Assembly: GCA_009839485.1 (NCBI GenBank)
Contig: VXPQ01000014.1
Coordinates: 44,727-108,726 of the forward strand
Source: Bacteroidetes bacterium SB0662_bin_6
Lineage (GTDB): Bacteria > Bacteroidota > Rhodothermia > Rhodothermales > VXPQ01
DNA length: 64,000 bases
Reading direction: 5' to 3'
Part shown: one piece after another, positions 23,994 through 34,304 of the stretch
Layout: the number at the start of each line of letters is the position of its first letter
Numbering within the stretch: position 1 is the first letter of the stretch
Notes under the pieces: model-generated
Seen by the model: only the letters and a program-made list of their open reading frames with translations
Told to the model about the DNA's origin: nothing
Databases searched by the model: none
Made by a program: the position numbers and the translations under genes

Positions 23994-26825
23994 TCAGAAG
24001 GCGATGGTTACGCCGACGCGAATTTCGCGCGGGGCCGAGAAATATTGAGGCCGGGTTTCCCAGTCGTCGAGGGTGGGTACGCCGGGCAGGCCGTAGCCGG
24101 GGCGCCATGTGGCGTGCCGGTTCAGTTCCTCGCTCAACGAATAGGAGGCGCGCCCCGTGTCGTTGAACACGAACACCTCGTTGCGTATGTCCAGCACATT
24201 AAAAATCTTGGCGAAGGCGCGCAGGTCGAGACGTCCTACGGTAAACGTCTTGAAAATCCGGGCATCCAGTTTTAATTGCGTCGGTTTGCGACCGCTGCGC
24301 GGCAAATCGTCGATGTTCGCGTCGATGATCAGTGGCGTATACGGATATCCCGTGGCGAATCGTCCGATGAACGAGATACCCCAACTGGCGGGCCGCGAAA
24401 CGGTCACGACCGATGAAATGATGTGGCGCTGGTCGAAGTCCGTCGGAATGATTTCCAGTTCCGTTTCCCGTCCGGACAGAAAATTGAAGAAGGCCGCATT
24501 CGGGTTGTCGTTGTCTCCCTCGGCGATCTGGTAGGTATAGTCGAGATTCGCCGACAGCAGGCCGTTGCGCGAGCGCCGTTTCGTGAGCGCGAACGTCACG
24601 CCTTTCACGTTCACGTAATTCTGGTTCGTGTAGATGCCGTATACGTCTTCACCCGGGATGGTGCTGTATCGGATCGTACGCCGCGTCAGATAATCGCGGA
24701 TATCCTTGAAATAGCCTGTCAGGTCGAAAGCCAGCGTTTCGGTGAGCTGCTGTTGCAGGCCGATCTCATATTGCACCGTGCGCTCCGGGCGCAGGTTCGC
24801 ATTCCCGAAGGTCGGTACGCTGCCCACCGGAAATTCGAATTCCGGGTTGATGTACATATTGCGCAGCCTTGGCATCTGGGCAAAATGTCCGTAGGAAAAA
24901 TGGATGATGCCGCGCGCCGTAATGGGGAACGATACGCCGATGCGCGGCAGCACCATCGTTTTGGGGCTGGCGTCTTCGGGTTCGTTCTGCGGATCGAGCA
25001 GGTCGGGTATGTATCGCCCGTTAGGGATAAAATGCTCGGCGCGGATCCCTGCATTGACGATGAAGTCGGTGAATTCCAGTTTGTCCTGGATGTAGGCGGC
25101 AAGATGCGTAGCGTTCTGCTCCGCGCAGTCGTAGCCCTCGTACGCTCCCTCGACACTCAGGAATTCCGTGCAGCCGTACTTGTCCCGTGATGGGTTATCG
25201 ATGTCCACTACCGTGGGTCTGCGGTAGCGGTTGCCGTCGTACAGGACCACGAAATTCTCCCGGTCGAGTGTGTGTAATTCCACGTCCAGGCCTGCCATGG
25301 CCTCGTGCACCAGGCCGAACTGGCGGGTGAAGTCGAGCTTCGCGCGCAGCGACGCCGCATCCTCGTAGATATGGGATTTTTCGTTTCCGGCGAACAGGAA
25401 GTTGGTTCCCGGAAAACCGATCATGTTTCCCTGGCCAATGCCGTCGCGATCCACGACGTAGCGGGTATCCAGCGGATCCTCGTACAGATACTGCCGGAAC
25501 CGGTTTTTTGCGTACGAGAACCGGGCTGTGTAAAAGGACCGGTCGTTGAGCGTGTGCGTCCAGTGGAGGGCATGATTCCAGCTATGATCCCTGTAGGGCG
25601 AGTTGCCGTCGGGATTATACCGGTAGCTGAAATCGAAAGGCGTTTGCCGCACGCCGTCGCGCAGGTGGCTGTATTCGATCTTGGTGCCCCGGAAGGGCCG
25701 GAAGGTGATCTTTCCGAGGATGTTGAAACTCTCTCGCGGGTTCAGGGAGACAAGCTCGTTCGGCAGGGCCTGTGTGGTATCCGCTGCGTATTTCCACCAC
25801 GGGCGTCCGTGCATTTCGTAGTACCAGTTGGGGCCGTCGTAGTCCGGAAGATATTCCTGGATCATGGCCAGACGGTCGAGGTCCGCATTGAAATTCGCCG
25901 AGTCGGAGGGGAGGAAGCGGCGCCATCCGTAGATATGGCCCCGGTCCACATCCCGGCGTCCGGAAACGAAGAACCGCAGCCTGTCTGAAAAAAGCGGCCC
26001 GCTCAGCGAGCCTTCCAGCACGTATACGTTCAGGTCCTGCCCATCGGGCGTGCCGTAGGCTGCCTTGTCGCCTGTGAACGTATCGCCGCCGTAGACGCTG
26101 ACGGACCCTTCGAAGGAATCGCCGCCTTCCTTCGTGACGAGGTTTACGATCCCCGACATGGCTTTTCCGTACTCGGCGTTGAAGGCGCCCGAGATCACGG
26201 TCATTTCCTGGATGGCGTCGGCTGCTACCTCGGTGGCGAGGCCGTTCGTGTTGAAGGGATTCCCCACCGACATGCCGTCGACGAGATAGGCGATCTCGTT
26301 GGAGCGTCCTCCCCGAATGTGGAAGGCGCCGCCGGGTCCCTGCGTGACGCCCGCCTGGGTAGCGAGGACGCCGAAGAAACCTTCTACGGGCAACAGTTCG
26401 ATTTCCTCGGCGATGGTCGTTTTTCGTGAGGACGTCAGGTCCTTGCGAATGAGGGGGCGGTCGGCGACGACAACGATCTCCTCGCCCTCGATGGTCTCTT
26501 CCGCCATCTCGATGTCGATACGCGTGGTGTAGTCCGAGGAAACCTGCACTTCCTGGACCACCTGCCGCGCAAACCCGATGTAGGTAAAGGCCAGCGTATA
26601 TTCGCCGGGGCGCACGTTCAGAATGACGTAGTGGCCATTGGCGTCCGTGGTGGCGCCTTGCGTCGTACCCTCGATGACGGCGTTCACGCCGATGAGCGGC
26701 TCGCCGTTTCCGGCGTCGGTCACCTGCCCGGCGATTTTTCCCTGTCCGTATGCAGGAGACGTCGCGCCGAGTCCTGCGAGAAGTAACGCTACACAGAGAA
26801 AGGGGAAGCCGATCGTCTTGCGCAT
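23994..26825 (-). CDS. TonB-dependent receptor with carboxypeptidase-D-like N-domain (module 1)
   Basis: 943 residues. Signal peptide, then a carboxypeptidase regulatory-like domain (about 28-110: GKIAGQVTDAGNGEPLIGVN). A plug domain follows (about 120-240: FHIRGGRSNEIAYLVDGM, VISGAFNAEYGKAMSGIVNL), then a barrel to the terminal aromatic IRVGVTIAF. Such receptors import large or scarce substrates with TonB energy. No SusD lies beside it; the partner is the large sorting-domain protein instead. It is preceded by 71 bp and an FG-GAP T9SS protein on the same strand. It is a paralogue of the receptor at 31156-34296 in layout. Substrate unknown. Confidence 0.9.
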   Translation of the reverse strand: MRKTIGFPFLCVALLLAGLGATSPAYGQGKIAGQVTDAGNGEPLIGVNAVIEGTTQGATTDANGHYVILNVRPGEYTLAFTYIGFARQVVQEVQVSSDYTTRIDIEMAEETIEGEEIVVVADRPLIRKDLTSSRKTTIAEEIELLPVEGFFGVLATQAGVTQGPGGAFHIRGGRSNEIAYLVDGMSVGNPFNTNGLATEVAADAIQEMTVISGAFNAEYGKAMSGIVNLVTKEGGDSFEGSVSVYGGDTFTGDKAAYGTPDGQDLNVYVLEGSLSGPLFSDRLRFFVSGRRDVDRGHIYGWRRFLPSDSANFNADLDRLAMIQEYLPDYDGPNWYYEMHGRPWWKYAADTTQALPNELVSLNPRESFNILGKITFRPFRGTKIEYSHLRDGVRQTPFDFSYRYNPDGNSPYRDHSWNHALHWTHTLNDRSFYTARFSYAKNRFRQYLYEDPLDTRYVVDRDGIGQGNMIGFPGTNFLFAGNEKSHIYEDAASLRAKLDFTRQFGLVHEAMAGLDVELHTLDRENFVVLYDGNRYRRPTVVDIDNPSRDKYGCTEFLSVEGAYEGYDCAEQNATHLAAYIQDKLEFTDFIVNAGIRAEHFIPNGRYIPDLLDPQNEPEDASPKTMVLPRIGVSFPITARGIIHFSYGHFAQMPRLRNMYINPEFEFPVGSVPTFGNANLRPERTVQYEIGLQQQLTETLAFDLTGYFKDIRDYLTRRTIRYSTIPGEDVYGIYTNQNYVNVKGVTFALTKRRSRNGLLSANLDYTYQIAEGDNDNPNAAFFNFLSGRETELEIIPTDFDQRHIISSVVTVSRPASWGISFIGRFATGYPYTPLIIDANIDDLPRSGRKPTQLKLDARIFKTFTVGRLDLRAFAKIFNVLDIRNEVFVFNDTGRASYSLSEELNRHATWRPGYGLPGVPTLDDWETRPQYFSAPREIRVGVTIAF

Positions 26826-26896
26826 GTTTCCGGCGTAGGGAGGAAGGGAGCGCCGGGCCTGCCGAACAGGTTCGGAAGGCCCCGATGCAGGAAGGG

Positions 26897-28825
26897 TTAC
26901 TTGAGGAGGATCATGGCCTTGACGTCGCGGCGTCCGAGATATTCCAGGCTATAGAAGTACGTGCCGCTGGCCAGGGTTTGGCCTCCGTCGCCTGTCCCGT
27001 CCCAGATTATTTCATAGGTACCCGGGGCGTGCGATTGTCCGTGGACCAGCGTTTTGACGATGCGTCCGGTAATGTCGTATACGCGCACGGTTACATTCGT
27101 TTCGGACGGGATCGAGTATCCGATGGTCGTGCTCGGGTTGAACGGATTCGGATAGTTCTCGTGTAGCTCGAAGCCGGTGGGAAGGGTGTTTGGATCCTCT
27201 TCCACGGAGACGACGAAACTCTCATCGAATTCGTAGATGCGTACAAAAGCGCGCACAGGGGCCGGTACGGTTTCCCGCACGGTGCGCTCGAATACGTTCG
27301 AGTTGACGTTAAACACCTCGTCGATTACCTGCAGGCTGTCGTCTATGCCCTGGAAGGAAAGGGCGACCTCGTGGAAACCGTCGCCGTCCGCATCTCCGAG
27401 GAAGACCACGCCGGACGGGAAGACGGGGTCTTCTGCGTCGGATCCCGTGCGTCCTTGTTTCGAGCGCGCTACCTCATAGTAACTGCTCATTGTGCCCAGC
27501 GAATCACGGTGGACACGGTTGAAGCCCGTCGAGTCGATAGGGGTGCTTGTGTCGATCAGATGCAACGTATAACTGGCGGAACTGGTCGGGTCGCCGCCAT
27601 TGTATGCCGCAAAATGCAGAAAATTGGACGGCTCGTTTTGCATGAAACTGGCCGCGGTGTACCCGGAGCCGCCCGCCAGCACATCCATGTTGCCATCCTT
27701 ATTCAGATCGCCGAGGGCTATGCCTCCCCATCCGATATCTGTGATGACATCAAGGAATAATTCATTTTCTGTAATCGAAAGTACGCTCTGGTCGTTGTCA
27801 TAGTCGATTACCGAGATGCCCCCGGTGGGCCACCTGGTATAAAAGGCCTCATCGTTGCCGTCACCGTCAATATCGCCCATTACTCCCCCAAAAAGAGCTG
27901 CATGGTCGCCGATTCCGGCGGTTGCCTGCAGAAAAGGATTGGGCGTAGAGGCGTCCGGCAGGACCACCGTATCCGGTCCGGTTACCGTGCCGTTAAAGAA
28001 GTTGTAGTTGTTCCATGGGTGGTACGAGATATCCATCATACCGTCACCGTTCATGTCACCCGCAAGTATGGCGTTGGGACTCCCGCCTCCCAGCAGATTC
28101 GCCTCGTCGCGGGCGTTCACTCTCGATTCGATGTTCCAGGTCACAAAGGTGTTTTCGGCCTGTCCCGTTTCAATATCTCCTGTGAGGGACAGCACATAGA
28201 ACACGTCATGGGTGTTTGGTCCGTTTGCCGGGATAAGCAGTTCCTGCCGGTCGTCGTTGTCGATGTCGAGAGCCGTCATGTTCTCGGCGCGCGCATTGGC
28301 CGATGAAAGGCCGTCGAGTTCATAGAAATTGCCTATGGCTGCCGGGAAATCGCCGTAATGATCCGAGCCTTGTCCATCGTATTCCCACACATATGCCCCC
28401 ACGGTCAGCACAGCGTTGTCGCTGCTATAATCCGATCCGGCCACATAGACGATTTCTCCCCGTCCGTCTCCGTCCAGATCTGCGCCCGTAGCGTATCGCG
28501 CATTCCGATCAAAGTTCGTGGAGTCGAGGAGGGCAGTCGAGTAAACGTGCTCCCAGGAATCCATCCCCTGATTTTCGATGACATGAATCCGGCCTCCGGC
28601 AGTGTGTTGGGCTACCAGAATTTCGATCTTGCCGTCTCCGTCCAGGTCGAACGGTCCGGAAAGCCCGCGGGCGCCGTTCTGAACACCCGGGGCAAAGGGA
28701 TCCGAAAAGGCGCTGCCTTCCGGTGAAAAGTAGTATTCGAGGTTTTGCGCCGAGGCTGCCCCGGCGCCAGTAACGAGCAGGACGAGAAGGGAAAGGAATG
28801 AAAAGAAAGCAGTAGCGAATTTCAT
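26897..28825 (-). CDS. FG-GAP/VCBS repeat protein with T9SS sorting domain
   Basis: 642 residues. A signal peptide ends near ASAQN. Repeated FG-GAP/VCBS units with Asp-rich Ca loops (GPFDLDGDGKIEILVA; GDMNGDGMMDISYH; GDIDGDGNDEAFYT; GDLNKDGNMDVLAGG; GDADGDGFHEVALS) predict a beta-propeller. The last 90 residues are a classical T9SS type A domain (LHENYPNPFNPSTTIGYSIP, VRVYDITGRIVKTL, ASGTYFYSLEYLG). It is predicted to be a secreted or cell-surface protein. It is the 5' gene of the minus-strand cluster with TonB receptor, sorting protein, PorV and amidase. A longer relative lies at 38922-41633. Binding target unknown. Confidence 0.88.
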   Translation of the reverse strand: MKFATAFFSFLSLLVLLVTGAGAASAQNLEYYFSPEGSAFSDPFAPGVQNGARGLSGPFDLDGDGKIEILVAQHTAGGRIHVIENQGMDSWEHVYSTALLDSTNFDRNARYATGADLDGDGRGEIVYVAGSDYSSDNAVLTVGAYVWEYDGQGSDHYGDFPAAIGNFYELDGLSSANARAENMTALDIDNDDRQELLIPANGPNTHDVFYVLSLTGDIETGQAENTFVTWNIESRVNARDEANLLGGGSPNAILAGDMNGDGMMDISYHPWNNYNFFNGTVTGPDTVVLPDASTPNPFLQATAGIGDHAALFGGVMGDIDGDGNDEAFYTRWPTGGISVIDYDNDQSVLSITENELFLDVITDIGWGGIALGDLNKDGNMDVLAGGSGYTAASFMQNEPSNFLHFAAYNGGDPTSSASYTLHLIDTSTPIDSTGFNRVHRDSLGTMSSYYEVARSKQGRTGSDAEDPVFPSGVVFLGDADGDGFHEVALSFQGIDDSLQVIDEVFNVNSNVFERTVRETVPAPVRAFVRIYEFDESFVVSVEEDPNTLPTGFELHENYPNPFNPSTTIGYSIPSETNVTVRVYDITGRIVKTLVHGQSHAPGTYEIIWDGTGDGGQTLASGTYFYSLEYLGRRDVKAMILLK

Positions 28826-29020
28826 GCGGCTCTATGGATCGGAGATGGGGTGGTGAACGAGCGTAGCATTTACAAACGCAATAAGGTAGCGAGAGACGCC
28901 CATGTTTTCAAGATGTTACCTTCGGGTGGGTTCCACTTCCACGGATCGGTGGAGTAGAAAGGGTGCGGAAATTCCGGAAAGGAAGTGAACGTATTGTCGC
29001 GGCAAGGGCTGCCACCCTGG

Positions 29021-30877
29021 TCACCTCTCCCTGATCATTCCCTTCGAGGCCCGGTGTGTTCCGGCATCGAGCACATAGTAGTATGCGCCGGAAGCGACGG
29101 AGCGCCCTGCCGCATCCCGGCCGTCCCAACGCAGGGTATGGAGCCCCTCCGGCATCCATTTCCCCTCGGATAGCCCCGCGACTTCTCTGCCCAGCGCATC
29201 GTATATGCGCAGGGTTACAGGGGAAGGCTGCCGCAGCGAAAACCGGATTTCCACCGTTTCCCGGAACGGATTCGGGTAACTCTGGAAGAGGGCGAACGCT
29301 TCTGGCTTTTCGGTTTCCACCCCGGTCGGGTCGGAGTCAAGGGATACCACATTGCTTGCCGCGCTTTCGATGGAATTTGCGCTGACCGACGTCACGAAAT
29401 AATGCAGAGTATCCGCACCGGCAAGCATTTCGGGACGATCCGTGAAGGACGTTTCCCCTGTCACGGCAATCAGGTTGTTCGGGTCGTCGATCGCAAAGGC
29501 GGTGGGCGGGGGCGCAGGAGAACGTACCCGGTACACCGCGTAGCGCCGCACGTCGGGCATGGAAGATGCGGGCGCCGTCCAGGAAAGCACTACTTCGTCT
29601 GCGCCGGTTCTCGCGGATGTCAGCGTACCGGGCGCATCGGGCGCGGACATATCTTTCCAATCCATGGGCGGTGTGAGCGCCGGGGTATAGTATAGATTCG
29701 TACGCAGCGTGTCCGCAAAACCCCTGGACGAAAAGACGCTGATGTTTTTCGCCCGGAAGAACACGCTTCCCTGAATGTCGTCGCGGGCGCGATTAAAGCG
29801 GACTTGCCGGGGCACCTCGCTGGTCGAAAACAAATTGCCGCTGAAGGTGGCCCTGTCAGCCCGGTACAGGCCGTGGCCGGTGTACAGATGACGATTCGTT
29901 TCCCGGGTGCGGGCGGCCCACCAGGGCGCCAGTTTGGCGTAATCCTGTCCGCCCCCGAATGCCCAGTAGAGTTGCGGGACGATATAGTCCACCGTTCCGG
30001 CTTCCAGCCAGGCCGTTGCATCGCCGAAGATCACGTTATACGCGTCCAGCCCTACGATGCCCGACGGAACCCCGTTTTTCCAGATGCCGAAGGGGCTGAT
30101 GCCGAATTTTACGGACGGACGGATCGCGTTCACGCTGTCCGCTACCTGGGCCACAAAAAGATCTATGTTATCGCGTCTCCAGGCGCCGATACTGGTAAAT
30201 CCTCTCGGGTCGTTGTTGAAGGTTTCCCGGTCCTCCGACCTGATCTGGTTGGGCGGATACGGGTAGAAATAATCGTCGAAGTGGACCCCGTCGATGTCGT
30301 AGCGCCGGACCACATCCGCAATGATGGTGGCAATGCGGTCACGCACCTCCTGCAATCCCGGGTTTGCCACTGTCAGCCTCCCGATTGTAAGCGTCCATTC
30401 GGGATGTTGCACCGAGATGTGCGAGGCATGGTTTGTATATCCCGAACCGCGCACGGCCCGATAGGGATTGAACCAGGCATGCAGTTCCATGCCGCGTTTG
30501 TGCGCTTCCTCTACGGCGAAGGTCAGGGGATCGTAGAAAGGATTGGGAGGGACGCCTTGCCTGCCCGTAAGCCAGTAGGACCATGGCTCATAGGGCGACT
30601 CGTACATGGCGTCGGACTCCGACCGCACCTGAAAAAAGACGGCGTTGATGCCTGCTTCCTTCAGTTTGTCCAGCATGGTAGTGAGTTGCGCTTTCTGTTG
30701 ATTACTTATAGAGGTGCCGCGCGAACCTGGCCAGTCGAGATTGATGACCGTAGCGATCCATGCCCCCCGGAACTCGTGCTTTGGAGCCGGTTGGGCGGAT
30801 GCGGGCTGCACGAACACGCCGGTGAGCGCAAGGAGGAATGCCGCCGCGACGCAGGAAATATGTTTTCGGGAAAGCAT
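29021..30877 (-). CDS. T9SS-targeted GHL10/DUF187 (DigH-like) glycoside hydrolase
   Basis: 618 residues from the ATG at 30877; a TTG at 30925 would place 16 residues ahead of the signal peptide. The catalytic region (about 30-395) is the glycosyl-hydrolase-like 10 family: FRGAWIATVINLDWPG, KEAGINAVFFQVRSESDAMY, ELHAWFNPYR, IDGVHFDDYFYPYP and FGISPFGIWKNG. E. coli DigH of this family cuts peptide-free peptidoglycan strands, which is the best guide to its activity. A fibronectin-III domain follows (about 430-520), then a T9SS type A domain (LFQSYPNPFRETVEIRFSL ... ASGAYYYVLDAG). It therefore seems to act outside the cell. It sits alone between the two diverging modules. Confidence 0.88.
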   Translation of the reverse strand: MLSRKHISCVAAAFLLALTGVFVQPASAQPAPKHEFRGAWIATVINLDWPGSRGTSISNQQKAQLTTMLDKLKEAGINAVFFQVRSESDAMYESPYEPWSYWLTGRQGVPPNPFYDPLTFAVEEAHKRGMELHAWFNPYRAVRGSGYTNHASHISVQHPEWTLTIGRLTVANPGLQEVRDRIATIIADVVRRYDIDGVHFDDYFYPYPPNQIRSEDRETFNNDPRGFTSIGAWRRDNIDLFVAQVADSVNAIRPSVKFGISPFGIWKNGVPSGIVGLDAYNVIFGDATAWLEAGTVDYIVPQLYWAFGGGQDYAKLAPWWAARTRETNRHLYTGHGLYRADRATFSGNLFSTSEVPRQVRFNRARDDIQGSVFFRAKNISVFSSRGFADTLRTNLYYTPALTPPMDWKDMSAPDAPGTLTSARTGADEVVLSWTAPASSMPDVRRYAVYRVRSPAPPPTAFAIDDPNNLIAVTGETSFTDRPEMLAGADTLHYFVTSVSANSIESAASNVVSLDSDPTGVETEKPEAFALFQSYPNPFRETVEIRFSLRQPSPVTLRIYDALGREVAGLSEGKWMPEGLHTLRWDGRDAAGRSVASGAYYYVLDAGTHRASKGMIRER

Positions 30878-31015
30878 GGCGTGCGTGCCGGATTGTTTGG
30901 GCGGGCAGTGCGCGAAAAATATCAAAAAATATCCGGCGGCGCTTCTTTATTCATGCCCCATGGCGGCACGTTTATTCGAAAAATTAATGGACGAAATGGA
31001 ATGATTCAGGCGGGG

Positions 31016-31060
31016 TTGTATATCTCGTTAACGCTGCTATATTGTAACTCCTGTTGTAAC
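31016..31060 (+). promoter_or_regulatory. Candidate promoter and direct repeat upstream of TonB receptor 2
   Basis: TTGTAT (31016-31021) and TATATT (31038-31043) are spaced 16 bp and could be a sigma-70-like promoter. The heptamer TTGTAAC occurs at 31042-31048 and again at 31054-31060, 12 bp apart, so both copies face nearly the same side of the helix and overlap the presumed start point. This arrangement suggests an operator. No TAnnTTTG match is seen in the 278-bp divergent gap. Support is pattern only. Confidence 0.3.
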
Positions 31061-31155
31061 AAGAGCCGATCCGTCCCGTAAAAAGATTGGGGTGTTGTCT
31101 CTTACCGCCATACGCACCGGAAAAACACCCACGTAGACCCGGAAAGGACAAGGGC

Positions 31156-34100
31156 ATGAAGAACTATCTTCCTTCCTTTCTGCTGAGCGTACTTCTGGCG
31201 CTCCTGACCACTTCAGCATCTCTTGCACAATCCGGCAAAATCGCCGGGCGTATCACTGACGTGGCCGGAGAGCCGATTCCGGGAGCCAATGTAGTGATCG
31301 ACGGCACGGTCCGGGGAGCGGCGTCGGACGCCGACGGATATTATGTCATTCTGAATGTTTCGCCCGGGACCTATGCGCTCCGGGGCTCCTTTATCGGTTT
31401 CACGCCGCAAACGATACAGGACGTTCGGGTCAACATCGACCAGACGACTGTCATCGACTTCCTGTTGAGCGAGGCCGCTGTCGGGCTCGACGAGGTGGTG
31501 GTCACCGCCGATCTTCCCGTCGTGCAGGCCGACGTGTCCAACAGTCAGCTGAACGTATCTTCGGACCAGATCGAGGCGCTGCCCGTCTCCAGTATATCCA
31601 GCGTAGTGGGATTGCAGGCCGGCGTACAGGGGTTGTCCGTGCGGGGAAGCGGCTCCGACGAGTTGGCCTTCATGGTCAACGGCCTCGGCCTCCGGGACGA
31701 ACGCAATAATGCGCCCTTCACCAACATCAGCCTTACTTCCGTGCAGGAAGTGCAGGTCCAAACCGGCGGTTTCAATGCCGAATACGGCAACGTGCGTTCC
31801 GGAGTCGTCAACGTAATCACCAGGGAAGGAAACCCGAACCGGTATGAAGTAGACGCCATCGTTCGCTACAGTCCTCCCGCCCAGAAACACTTCGGCGCCC
31901 GCGCCGACGACCTGAATGCCTACTGGATTCGTCCGTTTATGGACCCGGATGTGGCCTGGCTTGGCACGGAAAGCGGGGCATGGGATGAAGCCACCCAGCA
32001 GCAATATCCCAATTTCGAGGGGTGGGTCGCCGTATCCGATCAATTGCTGCGGGACGATAACCCCGACAACGACCTGACGCCGGAGGCGCTTCAGAAAGCG
32101 TTTCTGTGGCAGCACCGGAAGGAAATGGAGATCGTTACGCCGGACTACAACATAGACGTGGGTGTGGGCGGTCCGCTTCCGATCGTTGGAAAATCACTGG
32201 GCGACCTGCGTTTCTATGCCTCTTTCCGAACCGATCAGGATATGTACCTGATCCCGCTTCACACCGATCGGTTCCGGGCGCATACGGGTCACATAAAGTT
32301 GACAAGCAACATTTCTCCCACCATGAAATTGACGGTGGAAGGCTTGCAGGGGCGCACCACAGGCACGGCGAGCAGCCGGGCCGGACAGCCGGGTATCTTC
32401 CGCTCGGCTTCCAGCATCGCCGCACAACTGAACCGGGTCAGTTTTATTGATTCCCGCACCTTCTCGACCGATTATTGGGGTCCCACAACGGTGAACACGT
32501 GGATGGCCGGCGCCAAATTCACGCATTTATTGAGCAATGCTTCGTTCTACGAAGTGCGATTCAACACCTTTGGATCCCACTACGATTCCAATCCCGGTCC
32601 GCTGCGCGACGAAACGCCTGTCGTAACGTTCGGGGGTGTAGGTTTCGACGAAGCGCCTTTCGGTTTCCAGCCCAAGCCCACCTTCGGCGTGGACGGCATG
32701 AGGACCGGCGTCGGCATGAGCAATGCCCGCGACAGCAGCCGCGTCATCACCTATAATCTGCAGGGCGATTACACGAGCCAGTTGAACCGTTTTCTGCAAT
32801 TGAAAACGGGGCTGGAATTCAATCTCGCCGATACCCGCGTGAATTACGGGCGGTTCGACGCATTTCTTCCCAGCGGCAACTCGCATTCGACCTGGGAGAA
32901 GACCCCTGTACGGGGCGCTGCCTACGCCCAGAGCAAACTCGAATTCCGGGGAATGATCGCCAACCTCGGGTTGCGGCTCGATTATTTCAATGCGGGGGGA
33001 GACTGGATTACCTATGACGATCCGTTCACCAATGCGTTTTCGGCCCGATTCGCCTCTCAGATCGATTCACTGCTTGCGAAGGAGCCGACCGCCCGACTCG
33101 TCAAGTTGAGTCCCCGCATGGGAGTCTCGTTTCCAGTGACAGCCGTCAGCAAACTGTTTTTCAATTACGGACACTTCCGGTCGCTTCCCGATCCCAACAA
33201 TATTTATCTGATTCGCCCCTTTACGGAAACCGGGCAAATCAGCCGGGTGGCGAACCCCAACAATCCATTACCGAAGACGATCGCGTACGAACTCGGATAC
33301 GAACAGGCTTTCTTCGATCAGTTTCTGGCCCGTCTGGCCGGGTATTACAAGGACGTATCGCTGCAACCCTACCTGGTCGAATATATCAGCCGTGACGGAC
33401 AGGTCAATTACGACGTAACGGAACCTAACTCCTATGAAGACATCCGGGGGTTCGAGGTTACGCTTTCACGGACGCGCGGGCGCTGGGTGCAGGGATTCGT
33501 CAACTATACCTACATGGTTTTCACCTCGGGGTATTTCGGTCTCCGGCGCAATTTCGAAAACCCGACGGCGCAGCGGGAATTCGAGGAAAGCGACACAGAG
33601 CGGCGGCGCGCTTCTTCCCGGCCCGTGCCCAGACCGTACGGGCGCTTGAATATCGATTTCCTTTCGCCCCGCGACTTCGGGCCCGATTTGGGCGCGTTTT
33701 ACCCCCTGGGCGGCTGGCGGGCCAGTTTTATCGGCAGTTGGCAACAAGGCAGCAAATATACCTGGACGGGAGGAGGCGCCGTCCCGGGCGTGTTGAACAA
33801 TGTCTCGTTCCGGGATTCCTGGAACCTGAATCTGCGTCTTTCGAAACAGTTCGATATCAGAGGGCGGCGGGCGCAGTTTTTTGTCGATGTCTTCAATCTG
33901 CTCAATCGCAAGACGCTGTCGTTTTCCGGATTTGTGAACGGCAACGACCAGAATGCCTATCTCCGGTCGCTGCACCTGCCCGAATCGGACGATTACAGCA
34001 CCAACATTCCGGGCAAGGACAAGATCGGCGCATACCGCGATTACGACACGCCCTTTCAGCCCATGCAACGCATTCCTGAGCGCACGAGCGTGACGGCGCC

Positions 34101-34296
34101 CGATCCCGGCGTCATCTACTGGGAATACGATTCCAGAAGCTGGATCGAATACCGGAATGGCGCGTGGGCTCCTGCCGATCAGCAAAAGGTCGATGACGCG
34201 CTGGATAGCAAAGCGTACATCGACATGCCGAATCAGAATTATTTGACGTTCCTGAACCCCAGAGACTTTTACTGGGGCATCCGGATCACGCTGTAG
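31156..34296 (+). CDS. TonB-dependent receptor with carboxypeptidase-D-like N-domain (module 2)
   Basis: 1046 residues from the ATG at 31156, preceded by GGAAAGGA. A signal peptide ends near LAQS. A carboxypeptidase regulatory-like domain follows (GKIAGRITDVAGEPIPGANV), then the plug (LSVRGSGSDELAFMVNGLGL; VQTGGFNAEYGNVRSGVVNV) and a large barrel ending FYWGIRITL. It imports an unknown ligand using TonB. The 3' neighbour, 8 bp away, is the 716-residue sorting-domain protein, followed by a PorV protein, so gene order repeats that of 26825-19453. It is longer than its paralogue by about 100 residues and similar mainly in layout and N-domain. Confidence 0.9.
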   Translation: MKNYLPSFLLSVLLALLTTSASLAQSGKIAGRITDVAGEPIPGANVVIDGTVRGAASDADGYYVILNVSPGTYALRGSFIGFTPQTIQDVRVNIDQTTVIDFLLSEAAVGLDEVVVTADLPVVQADVSNSQLNVSSDQIEALPVSSISSVVGLQAGVQGLSVRGSGSDELAFMVNGLGLRDERNNAPFTNISLTSVQEVQVQTGGFNAEYGNVRSGVVNVITREGNPNRYEVDAIVRYSPPAQKHFGARADDLNAYWIRPFMDPDVAWLGTESGAWDEATQQQYPNFEGWVAVSDQLLRDDNPDNDLTPEALQKAFLWQHRKEMEIVTPDYNIDVGVGGPLPIVGKSLGDLRFYASFRTDQDMYLIPLHTDRFRAHTGHIKLTSNISPTMKLTVEGLQGRTTGTASSRAGQPGIFRSASSIAAQLNRVSFIDSRTFSTDYWGPTTVNTWMAGAKFTHLLSNASFYEVRFNTFGSHYDSNPGPLRDETPVVTFGGVGFDEAPFGFQPKPTFGVDGMRTGVGMSNARDSSRVITYNLQGDYTSQLNRFLQLKTGLEFNLADTRVNYGRFDAFLPSGNSHSTWEKTPVRGAAYAQSKLEFRGMIANLGLRLDYFNAGGDWITYDDPFTNAFSARFASQIDSLLAKEPTARLVKLSPRMGVSFPVTAVSKLFFNYGHFRSLPDPNNIYLIRPFTETGQISRVANPNNPLPKTIAYELGYEQAFFDQFLARLAGYYKDVSLQPYLVEYISRDGQVNYDVTEPNSYEDIRGFEVTLSRTRGRWVQGFVNYTYMVFTSGYFGLRRNFENPTAQREFEESDTERRRASSRPVPRPYGRLNIDFLSPRDFGPDLGAFYPLGGWRASFIGSWQQGSKYTWTGGGAVPGVLNNVSFRDSWNLNLRLSKQFDIRGRRAQFFVDVFNLLNRKTLSFSGFVNGNDQNAYLRSLHLPESDDYSTNIPGKDKIGAYRDYDTPFQPMQRIPERTSVTAPDPGVIYWEYDSRSWIEYRNGAWAPADQQKVDDALDSKAYIDMPNQNYLTFLNPRDFYWGIRITL

Positions 34297-34304
34297 CCGC
34301 TGCA

